Shown here piece after piece: positions 23,601 to 32,288 of a DNA stretch of 64,000 bases. Within the stretch, counting starts at the first letter, position 1. Each line of letters opens with the position of its first letter. The notes below the pieces were generated by a model that worked only from the letters and a program-made list of their open reading frames with translations, did no database searches and had not been told where the DNA came from. A program made the position numbers and the translations under genes. The DNA is from Chalara sp. BL73 (lineage: Eukaryota; Ascomycota; Leotiomycetes; Helotiales), in assembly GCA_918026815.1 (NCBI GenBank), contig CAKJVC010000191.1, positions 558,001 to 622,000 on the forward strand, in the 5' to 3' direction.

Positions 23601-25640
23601 TATTTTAAAATAGAATACTTTAACATGTGTCAAAAATATACAATTATTTGTAAAATTCGCAAATTTCTATCGAAAATTTATTAAAAAATACTCGGAATTA
23701 GCTACTTTATTAACTCGACTTACTCGGAAAAACGTAGTTTTTAAATAAACAGCAAAAACACAAAAAGCGTTCGACAAGTTGAAGCAAGCTTTTACTACCG
23801 CTTTAGTACTTCTTGCTTTCGATACAGAAAAAGAAATCAAAGTAAAAACAAATGCATCAAATTACGCTTTAAAAGCTGTGTTTAGCTAACTTAACGCTAA
23901 AAAAAAATAGCAACCAACAGCTTATTATTCACGGAAGTTTACATCAGCAAAGCTCAATTATAAAATATACAACAAAAAACTACTCGCTATTGTTAATACA
24001 TTCCGCGAATAAAAAAAGTACTTAAAAAAATCCAAATACTAAGTACAAGTGCTAACAGACTATAAAAATCTTATTGCTTTTACTACTACGAAAAAGTTAA
24101 ACCGACGCTAAGTCAAATAAACAAAGAAACTCGCTTTATACAACTTCAGAATTTTTTATGTCAAAAAAACAGAAAATGCTAAAGCAAACGCGCTTAGCAA
24201 AAAACTAAAATACTTTTCTAACAAAACGCATATTTCGCACGCAGTACTACGACAAGAAAAAGAATTATTAGTATTCAACAGAAAAGAACTTTTTATAGCT
24301 ACAAAAATAGAACATCGAGTAAAAGACTCGGAGTTTATTTAAGCATATAAAAAAAATCTTATAGCTACTAAAGCTTTTAACCAACAAAAGCAAGGATTTA
24401 CTAAAAACAGCTTAAGAATTTTTTGCTACTACAGGAAAATTTATGTCTTATTTACACTTAGAACGACTTTTGTAATAAAACAGCACAGGTTACTCGCTTA
24501 TAAGCATTAGAAAATCGCTAAAACAATAAACAGAATCTCTAAGAACTACTACTTTTCAAAAATAAAAAAACTAGTTACTAAAATAGTTACCGAATACGAC
24601 ACGTATATCCGAAACAAAGCTTTACGCTATGCTTTTTATAGACTAATGCAATTACCGACTACTTTAAACAAACTATAAAAGTTTATCGCATAAAACTTCG
24701 TAGTAAAGTTGCCATTTTTTAAACAACCGGTTTCGGGAAAATAGTACGATTCAATATTTGTTATTGTAAAAAAAACTACTAAATACTACTACTTAGAGCT
24801 ATATTTAAAAAGCAGCACAGCAGAAAATTTAGCTTATACATTTTTTAAAGTCGTAGTTGCAAACTATAAAACTTTTACAGAAATCATATTAAACAGAAAC
24901 AAGCTTTTCACATTTAAGTTCTAAACAACGCTTACTGCGCTTATAAAAGTTAAAAAAAAGCTATTAACAAGCTTTTATCTACAAACTAACGGACAAACAG
25001 AAAAACTTAATCAAACAATAAAAGCATACTTCAAATGCTATATAAACTACAAGCAAAACAATTAAGTCGAGCTTTTGCTACTCGCACAGTTCGCATACAA
25101 CAGTGCAATTAATAAAACGACAAAAGTATCGCCATTTTATGCCAACTACAGCTACGAGCCAAAAGCATATTATGAATTAAGCAAAAATAAAGCGCATTCA
25201 TAGCTTGCAACAGTTAAAGTCGAACAATTACAAGCACTGCACGCGCAGCTAGCCGAAAACATCGGATTTCTTAACTAGAAATCTGCGGAATACTATAACC
25301 GTAAGTATAGTAAAACACTACACTTTAAAAAAAAGAATAAAGTTTATTTTGTTAAAAAAAACATTAAAACAAAAAAACCCAACGACAAACTGAACTACAA
25401 AAAGTTGAGACTATTTAAAATCAAACGAATTGCAGAACTAAATGCATTCGAGCTTTACTTTCCTAAAACTATAAACATACACTTAGTATTTCTCGCTTTA
25501 CTTCTTGAACTAGCACTAAAAAAAGCACCGCCAGCTTCACACACGGAAATTAAACTAATTAACTTAAAAGCTGAATACGAAGTCGAAAAAATTCTAAACT
25601 GCAAGTATGTCAAAAAAAAGCTAAAGTATTTGATTAAATA
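20668..25640 (+). pseudogene. gag-pol of the gypsy element, inactivated by point mutation
   Basis: One frame runs from the ATG at 20668 to the chromodomain without any visible frameshift, but is cut by dozens of stops, nearly all TAA/TAG. Recognisable in order: gag with a zinc knuckle CFECGLLGH.. whose last Cys is Tyr (about 21470-21515); reverse transcriptase with LCVDYRKLN and the active-site box YLND (23404-23415) in place of YLDD; RNase H; integrase with the zinc-site cysteines replaced by Tyr (YDTYIRNK) and catalytic-region Asp replaced by Asn; and a C-terminal chromodomain AEYEVEKILN. The losses are those expected from G-to-A and C-to-T changes (Asp to Asn, Glu to Lys, Cys to Tyr, Trp or Gln to stop). 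No function can remain. Confidence 0.92.
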
Positions 25641-25705
25641 AATCAATTACCCAAAATCGGAAAACATTTAAAAACCAAAAAAAAACTTCAACTGCCCTAA
25701 AATGC

Positions 25706-26335
25706 TTAAAAAGTTCTACCGTTAATATCCAAAAGTTCTAAATAAAAAAACCAAAAAACGTTCCTAAAAAAAAGAAAAGTATACGCATTAAAGTCGAAAA
25801 AACCTGTAAAAACAAGTTCCGCATAAGCCTCCTGGCTTTCACTTCTTTGATCTGCTTCGGCAGCTAGCTTTTCTTTTTCCTTTAAAGCATCGAGCTCGTT
25901 CAAAAACGCGAGTCCACGTCGCAACATTTCTTTTTCACGAGCACGAAAAAACTTCTTCTGCGTACGGATCCGTTTGATCCGTGCAGAAATCTTTGCGGCA
26001 GCCTCGGCAAGTGCTTCGGCCTCTTTTTCGGCCTTAGCCTCGTCCTTTTCTAACTTCTCTTTTGCTTTGTCCAAGGACCTCCAGTCCTTAAAAGCAGGAC
26101 CACCAGCATCACAACCAAACAAGCTACGACGCACACACTCAGCACAACGAGTTGACCTTTCTGCTTTTATGCATTTTATAAAATGTCGATCCCAAGCATG
26201 TTTTTTTTCGCAGGCAGTACACGGAATCATTTCTTCGCTAGTCAGAATTATTCGTTTTTTCAAATCTTTCTTTTCAATATCTTTTTTTGACGTATTTTCA
26301 AAATCAAAGCAATCGGCTGTACGCTTAGTTGTCAT
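25706..26335 (-). CDS. Antisense ORF of the retroelement: zinc-cluster-like, coiled-coil protein
   Basis: Opposite to gag-pol and between pol and the 3' LTR, an intact 209-codon frame opens at ATG 26335. Cysteines C39, C42, C55, C64, C67, C75 give C-x2-C-x12-C-x8-C-x2-C-x7-C, like a binuclear zinc cluster with a longer first loop. A Lys/Glu/Ala-rich helix (about 85-165) follows, with RIKRIRTQKKFFRAREKEML and GLAFLNELD. From memory, this layout resembles hypothetical fungal proteins with a paired-Cys start and a RxLRxQRKFLRxRE-type helix that I believe are often linked to gypsy elements; this needs a database search. The C-terminal 35 residues are hydrophobic/aromatic and lie in the more mutated zone, so may be degenerate. 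The region is visibly richer in G+C than pol. Role unknown; a regulator or nucleic-acid binder of the element is possible. Confidence 0.65.
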   Translation of the reverse strand: MTTKRTADCFDFENTSKKDIEKKDLKKRIILTSEEMIPCTACEKKHAWDRHFIKCIKAERSTRCAECVRRSLFGCDAGGPAFKDWRSLDKAKEKLEKDEAKAEKEAEALAEAAAKISARIKRIRTQKKFFRAREKEMLRRGLAFLNELDALKEKEKLAAEADQRSESQEAYAELVFTGFFDFNAYTFLFFRNVFWFFYLELLDINGRTF

Positions 26336-26424
26336 AATGAAAAAGAAAAGCGGCTATGCGGCCTTCCACGATATTTCCTTAGCATACTTAAGCATGTAGA
26401 CACGCTAGTTTAAAAAAAGAATAG

Positions 26425-26775
26425 TGTTACGCGCATCGCTAACAGACTTGTGCTTTAAAGGCCTGAAGCTCGGTAAACTTGGTTTACACAAAGAACCTCT
26501 GGTAAAAGATCACGTGATAGATCATAAATCATGCTATAATCCACGATCCATGAATCATAGCGCTTGCAATAATCCAACACACAAAGGAGTCTATATAAGT
26601 AAACAGCTTTTCCTTAAATAAAAGCCTCGTGCTCAACTCAATATAGTATCTTAACACCATACTGTTATCGGGATCTTACTCCTTATATGTGATATACCTA
26701 CTTCTTCCCCAGACCAACAACCCTCGGACCCAGATCTTCTATCTATATCAGTTGTAGGCTGATAGGACCGTAACA
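26425..26775 (+). repeat. 3' LTR (mosaic, mirror image of the 5' LTR)
   Basis: 351 bp. Its first part carries the mutated bases (15 G-to-A and 2 C-to-T relative to the 5' LTR, up to the A at 26617), and its remaining part keeps G/C at every differing site. Followed by the AGTAT duplication. Confidence 0.95.
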
Positions 26776-27230
26776 AGTATATGCTGTAAAGTGCCAAAAC
26801 ACAAGTAAAGTGACTAGTCTAGTACGTGCGGAATGATCTATTGTACCGATTATAGTATTATGACGCATACAGAACACAAACTATTCTTTACTGTACTACT
26901 CTTGTTCGTTACTCTTTTTTATAGCTTTCGATACGCCAGCGGTTCTTTACGTGTGTCACGTCGCGTGCTCCCAAGCACACGTGATCTATATTAGGCGAGC
27001 TCCCCGAGCTCCTCGTGTATATATAGCCTGCTCTCCTCGAGCTCCCTCTTCCTTCCTTAGCTATAGATTCTCGTATAGTACCACAGCTGCCCTCTGTATC
27101 TGTAGATCCACAGCTCGTGCCGTGACAACGTGGCGCGTCGCATGTGTGTAGCATGTGCTTAGCATATGTAGCATGTATATGAGTCGGAATCGACTTTTGT
27201 CTAGACCCTGACATATGCTTAGCATATGTT

Positions 27231-27286
27231 TAGTATATGTTCAGTATATGTTTAGCATATGCTAAACATATACTGAACATATACTA
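27231..27286. repeat. 56-nt perfect palindrome
   Basis: Two 28-nt arms with no loop, centred between 27258 and 27259, made of TAGTATATGTTCAGTATATG words. The retrotransposon target (20258-20275) carries the same word, so the retroelement landed in another copy of this arm sequence. An array of related CATATG words precedes it (27150-27230). Confidence 0.85.
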
Positions 27287-27419
27287 TATAAGAATTTCTA
27301 CTTACACTAAACTTATTTATTCATTTAATTACACATTTACTTGCAGTAGTTTTTATAGTCGAATTAATTAAGCAACGCAAAAGCATAAATTTGTTTAGAA
27401 GTTATATTGTACGTCGTTA

Positions 27420-27442
27420 TAAAACGCGAAGCGCGTTTTTTT
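27420..27442. repeat. Short hairpin
   Basis: AAAACGCG-AAG-CGCGTTTT: 8-bp arms with a 3-nt loop, followed by a T run, inside the right arm of the TIR element. Structural observation only. Confidence 0.5.
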
Positions 27443-27569
27443 GGTGTGGCTTCTTTTATGCTTGGCATATGCCGGGGTGAGATTTCTACCCTGGCTGAAC
27501 TCTTAAAGCTATGATTTCTACCCTGGGCCAAGTTTTTTTGCCAAGGAACGCTCTACCCTGGGCCAAGAT

Positions 27570-27596
27570 TTTTCTACCCTGGCCCAACTGTAACCC
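27570..27596 (-). repeat. Right terminal inverted repeat
   Basis: Reverse complement of 20001-20027. Further inward, CTACCCTGGGCCAAG is repeated at about 27528 and 27553. Confidence 0.8.
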
Positions 27597-27597
27597 C

Positions 27598-27606
27598 ATC
27601 AACCGG
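27598..27606. repeat. 9-bp target-site duplication, right copy
   Basis: ATCAACCGG, the partner of 19991-19999. Confidence 0.75.
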
Positions 27607-27979
27607 GATTGATAGGGCCGGATAAACGCGAAGCCTTGGCGTGGCAGGGGTGGTCGTATTGATACGAAGACCTTAAACCCACCCTTGACAAACACATAGC
27701 ACTCATCTAACTGATTTATGGTTGATTAACCAGCCATGGCTGGAAAATTTGTTCCGGTGGGATGCGCTGGGCCAATTAAGGTCCACCTCATTGGGTAGAG
27801 AGAAACCTATAGGTTGTCAGCGGATTCGGTGTTAAGGAACTCCGAAAGAGATATCTTGTTAGAACATGTAATATAAATATACACTGTTTTGAGCACTGGT
27901 CGCAGCTCCAAAACATTGGCGAGATTCTCCCTCCAGTGCTGTTCTGTTTAAGAAATATCCAGAAATTGAAACAGTCAAA

Positions 27980-28952
27980 ATGCCCAGAGTTGTCCTGGTC
28001 ACTGGCGCAACTGGAAAACAGGGAGGGGCGGTCATTAATAACCTGTTGCAAGCCGAATCTGACTTTACCATCCTCGCTGTCACCCGTACCGCAACCTCCC
28101 CTTCTGCGCAGAGACTCGCCGAAAAATCACAAAAGATCCGACTCGTGCAAGGGGATCTGGATGATCCAGTCTCGATATTCGCAAATGCTAGGAAAGTTGC
28201 TTCCGGTCCGATTTGGGGTGTCTACAGCGTGCAGGTATGGTACTTCTTTCAACGAGAGTATTAGCACAATTGCTGACCACTAACTGAAATAGGCGGCAGT
28301 GGGTAGTGGCCAAACAGCTGAGAACGAAGAAAAACAGGGCAAGGCTCTAATTGATGAATCGATTCGAAGTGGTGTGAAACACTTTGTATACAGCTCAGTC
28401 GACCGAGGCGGCGACAAATCGTACGAAAACCCTACGCCTGTTCCTCACTTTGCTAGCAAGTATCGTGTGGAGCACCACCTTCTTGACAAGACTTCCAGTG
28501 GGCAGATGGATTGGACTATTCTGCGGCCGACCGGATTCCTCGACAACTATGTACCAGGATTCCAGGGCAAAATATTTCTCACTGCCTGGAAAGTTGCTCT
28601 CAGGAACCGACCACAGCAGGTTATCGCAGTTTCCGATATTGGCTATTTCGCCGCACAAGCACTTATACATCCAGGAAAGTACAGGGGTCAGGCAATTTCC
28701 CTTGCTGGCGACGAGTTAACGTTTGATGAAGCGGCAAAGGTGTTCAAAGAAAAAACTGCCAACAATTTACCGACAACCTTCGGGTTTGTCGCCTCACTCG
28801 TTCTGTATACGGCCAAAGAAGTCGGTGTTATGTTCAAATGGTTCCAAGATGAGGGTTTCGGAGCGAACATCCAAGAAGTCAAAAAACTGCACCCTGGGCT
28901 TGTGGACTTTGGGACGTATATAGAGAAGCAAAGTGGGTTCGTAACGAAATAA
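27980..28952 (+). CDS. NmrA-like NAD(P)-binding protein
   Basis: Exons 27980-28234 and 28293-28952 (58-nt intron, phase 0, CTAAC branch site before the acceptor) give 304 residues. Residues 4-13 hold the Rossmann nucleotide-binding loop V-T-G-A-T-G-K-Q-G-G; VYSSVDRGG and LRPTGFLDN are typical of the NmrA/HSCARG branch of atypical short-chain dehydrogenases. Such proteins usually sense NAD(P) redox state or act as negative regulators (Aspergillus NmrA binds AreA) rather than catalyse. The canonical short-chain dehydrogenase YxxxK is not evident. It lies next to the transposon nest with no partner gene nearby. Family assignment is firm; the specific role is not known. Confidence 0.92.
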
Positions 28953-31753
28953 TTATGGAACTGCTAAACATGGCCGCCCGGTTTGGCCTGGTTTTTTCTT
29001 GGACACTTATTCTTTATTATATGATATTGCAGTTAGATTCTATACTAGTTCTCAATTAAAATGGATATACTTTATCAAGACTGTATCGTGTTTAAATATT
29101 AGAATTTTAGAGCAGCAAAAGCCCTCGACATGTTGTTCGAGTTATTTATACAGCTGCAGATGATATTGCCAGATTGTGTTTGGGATGGAGCCAAACCGAA
29201 AAATCTACTGCCCAAAGTTGTGCTGATGAATAAATTGACGTATTTTTGGATCTCATAGCAGCGAGAATTCTGAACGATGGCTGTTGACATGTGATGCATA
29301 TGCGTGGGATTGTTATCCCTCATCTTGCTCTCCTCTACAGAGTCGTGAGAAATATCATGCCCATGTACATTGAAGCACTGCGGTCGTGATTCAAATTTGT
29401 AATCCGAGCCAGCAGGAACTTGGCCGAGATTTTGATGAACAATTCAATCTTCGACAAGACCGACAGCTTGGGCAACGGCCTCTCTTGACCGTGGCAAATC
29501 CTTGCGGCCAAGCCTTATCTTTGAGATAACAATTCTAACTTATGAAATGGCTAGTGGAAGCGCTCTACTCCGGAACTAAAGTCTCTAGTTTGCTAAAGTG
29601 CCATGGTTTGCTAAAATCCAAAGCGGAAAGCTCAATTTCAGCCAAATCAAGAGAAGTTACTGAAGCCATACTTGATTTGTACCGACCAGGAAACACGGAG
29701 GTTATCGGAGCGCTCTACCTGTGGTCTACCTCGAGATTTCTTAATGCAAAGGAGCCGTAGCTGGTCTGGTGCGTGGTTCCTTCGATTGGAGCCTGGTGAA
29801 ACTCGTGCGAATTGCCCATGATGAGGGACCGGGTCTCGACGTTATCCACAGGGAAGAAGTTCCTGTTATGGTGGTCCAGTATCCTACTACAGAGGGTACA
29901 CGCCGAAGGAGAATAATTAACCAGAGCAGCTTCTTGATAACATGCATGCGGGAGGTTGCGAATGCCCAAAACATGGTCTCGCCCATCAGCGCACTTTGTC
30001 TGTCTAAACTAGATTGTCAAGGCATACAGCGGAGATGAGAAAGGCTGATTATGACTAGCCCCAAGCCTCTCTTTTCGTTATCTAATAACTCTAACAGAGT
30101 TACAGGTCTCTAATTCAGAGCGCCGGCGCTCGAGGAAATAGCCAAATCGTGGTCCAGTGTCAAAGTATCTTTATGGCAGAGACAGGAACTTGTCCCATTC
30201 TTTTGTTAATATAGCCACAGCATATTTGTACCTGCGAATCCAATGGCACTTGGATAACCCAAAGCCTGTCTCGCTATTCCGTGTCCAGGAGATCTTCAAA
30301 GCGCCAGCAATAATACAGCTTGGTGGAGGGTTGCCTATCTGGTGCCTCAATTCGGATTCGGCGCATTCGTTCCAATCTCCTGATCATATACACCCTGCCA
30401 GACTCGGTATATATTCGACTCATCTGATTAACCCGATTATTTCTTTCATCCACATCTTCTTCGCTGATAAACAGAGCGCCTATCTATAACAGCCGAGACC
30501 TATCTCTCCACTTCAAATGTAGCAGGCTCCCCAGAATTCTCGCGAGCTTTTCGAACGTCGCCATCTATTTCGACTTCTTTGGGGCTATACGGCAACGCCT
30601 CTTAAGAGCGATTTCTAGATAGCTTTACATAGACTAACGTGCACCAAATGGCATCGTGCAAAGAGAGGTGGAGTTGAAAAAGTGGTATTTAGTCGGTTTC
30701 TTCCAAGGTAAATAGCCCGCCGCCCCAATGAGCGTGGTGAGATTGGCCTGCCTAATGTTGAGAGATCAAACTGGTATCAGGCATTGTGATGCGCACAGTT
30801 CGAGCTTTGGAATGACGCATGAAGCATCGAAAATATGGCTAAGGCTGTTCCTGCCTGGATACGCCACATCATTAAAGCAGCCATACGGGAGCAATGAATG
30901 CATACCAGAGAGTGCCGTTGCTTGCTCCCTATAAAGTTGATCTCGAAACTAGCTTCGCAATAAGCGCTCCCTTTTTGGCAACCCCGCCCCATGTTGCGTA
31001 TTAATCGTTGCTTGCAACTATGCTTTTTGCAGCAAAGCGTTGTGCGGGGGCTATATTCGGATGCACCGCTAGGTACAAATAGTCACGTAATTACGCAAGC
31101 AAGCAATTCTGAATAACACCTCGCGCTGCTCATGCCCAATTCCCACGCCCTAATAAAGGTTATACGGCGCGCCAAGTGGCGGTAACCCCCTGGATCGGTC
31201 GTCTGAGTGGTTAGAAACCCTAGCCGGCTACTCACCGTTGCCTTCCGGGCAACTGCGTGGTGGTTGAGGGGATTGACTTTGCAGTAGGTAAAACTTCTGC
31301 GTTATTCACATGAGCAAAAGGTGATACGCGGAGACGGAAGTTATCTGTTTGGGGTTTCCGGTACAGAGTTGAAAGAACATGGTTGTGTAAGAGATGGGGC
31401 GATTGGTGCTTTATGAAAGAAGGCGGAAGTATCACGCTGTGTATGTGGGATATCTTTAATTGTTTCTAGGCTAGTGCAACATATATCTGTCTCAATTCTG
31501 TAGCCGAATCAGAACAACTAAGCTATTTTTTCTCGAATTGGAAAGATTGGGATCCTGCGTACAGTATCATAAATCACTACGATGTGCTACTTGGCCGCTC
31601 GTTTCCTGTATCATGCTTCGGTAAACCACATCGATGCCAATGCATCTTGCTGCAACCGTGAGCAATAAGGAAGTCGGTGTTATGTTTCTAGCGTTGATCT
31701 CTTAAAACAAACTGGAATTCCAATTTCATAAAGTGCTAAGAATGCTCTTATGT
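28953..31753. other. Intergenic, 2.8 kb without a supported gene
   Basis: Frames at 29542-30038 and 30157-30489 overlap in several phases and show no motif, signal peptide or splice pattern I can defend. The segment 31140-31210 resembles a tRNA D-arm locally but does not fold as a tRNA. Confidence 0.4.
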
Positions 31754-32260
31754 TCAGAGCGTGAGAGCGAGTGTCTCCGCACCAAACTCTTCGGTCAATA
31801 TCATGATGTTAAGATATAACAAGCTAGATTCGGGGGACTGCAAAAGCACGTCGCGGCCACCTTGGGCAGCTGGGAGTGTAAGCCGAAATGCTGTAGTCCC
31901 AACATTATACTTCAGCGCGCTAACTATATACTCTCTCAGATTCATGCACAGATCCAAGACCTTGATCTCCTCAGTGTAATAAGACGGTTTACTGAGTATA
32001 TGCGTGCTCTCCTGCGGCTTGACCATATGCATACAAATGGATTTTAGATGATTGCAAAATTTGCACCGAAGGTCGGAAACCTGGAACATTTGGTTCGGGA
32101 GCTTCGAACCGGTGCTCTTCCGGATTAAGGATGAGGCGGCATTTTCTGGAACGTTCCTCCACAACAATATCGTGTACGGTGAGATTATCAAGGCAACCAA
32201 CACGGCAATTGCCTCTCTAAGAGGAGAGGGGCAGGTAAACATATATGGAGACCTAGGCAT
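31754..32260 (-). CDS. Hypothetical protein downstream of the HET gene
   Basis: A 168-codon frame on the same strand as, and 28 bp downstream of, the HET gene. It begins with a short hydrophobic stretch (EAIAVLVALIISPYTILL) and has a C-x2-C pair (CKFC) in the middle. I do not recognise it. The closeness to the HET gene and some resemblance to the Cys-pair starts of other HET-type proteins may mean it is a fragment of a related gene; it may equally be a chance frame. Confidence 0.3.
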   Translation of the reverse strand: MPRSPYMFTCPSPLREAIAVLVALIISPYTILLWRNVPENAASSLIRKSTGSKLPNQMFQVSDLRCKFCNHLKSICMHMVKPQESTHILSKPSYYTEEIKVLDLCMNLREYIVSALKYNVGTTAFRLTLPAAQGGRDVLLQSPESSLLYLNIMILTEEFGAETLALTL

Positions 32261-32288
32261 CTAGCATTGTGAAGTAATAATGCGTAGC

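Larger units (their letters stand above)
20276..26775 (+). mobile_element. Ty3/gypsy chromovirus LTR retrotransposon, hypermutated
   Basis: Two 351-bp LTRs (20276-20626, 26425-26775) with TGTTACG...CGTAACA ends flank a gag-pol reading frame and an antisense ORF, with a 5-bp duplication outside. A purine run (26412-26424) directly before the 3' LTR can be the polypurine tract. No tRNA primer-binding site is recognisable after the 5' LTR. The order gag, RT, RNase H, integrase, chromodomain defines a chromovirus. The LTRs differ at 39 positions, all transitions, no indels. Confidence 0.95.
20000..27597. mobile_element. TIR DNA transposon (non-autonomous, about 1.1 kb) split by a retrotransposon
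   Basis: The two ends are 27-bp perfect terminal inverted repeats starting GGGTTACAGTTGGGCC (20001-20027 and 27570-27596), bracketed by the 9-bp duplication ATCAACCGG. Subterminal copies of CTACCCTGGGCCAA occur at both ends in both orientations. Without the retroelement and its one extra duplication copy (20276-26780) about 1.09 kb remain, with no transposase frame, so it is a non-autonomous element. A 9-bp duplication is typical of Mutator-like elements; that class is inference. The right arm also holds a 56-nt perfect palindrome and an AT-rich array of CATATG words. Confidence 0.75.

Noticed and set aside
20668..25640. Alternative genetic code (TAA/TAG read as sense) explaining the long frame with stops
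   Set aside because: The LTR pair shows directly that the element suffered C-to-T and G-to-A changes, and active-site residues are altered in the same direction; neighbouring genes use standard stops.
25974..26399. 141-codon plus-strand frame inside the retroelement
   Set aside because: Shadow of the antisense zinc-cluster-like ORF; Ser/Ala/Phe composition is that of a complement reading.
27150..27290. CRISPR-like array of CATATG words
   Set aside because: No regular repeat/spacer spacing, fungal context, and the core is a palindrome within a transposon arm.
29541..30489. Group of plus-strand frames of 72-110 codons
   Set aside because: They overlap in different phases and none shows motif or splice continuity; a gene cannot be supported.
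31190..31240. tRNA-like D-arm (CTGAGTGGTTAGAAACCC)
   Set aside because: No matching acceptor, anticodon and T-arms can be folded around it.
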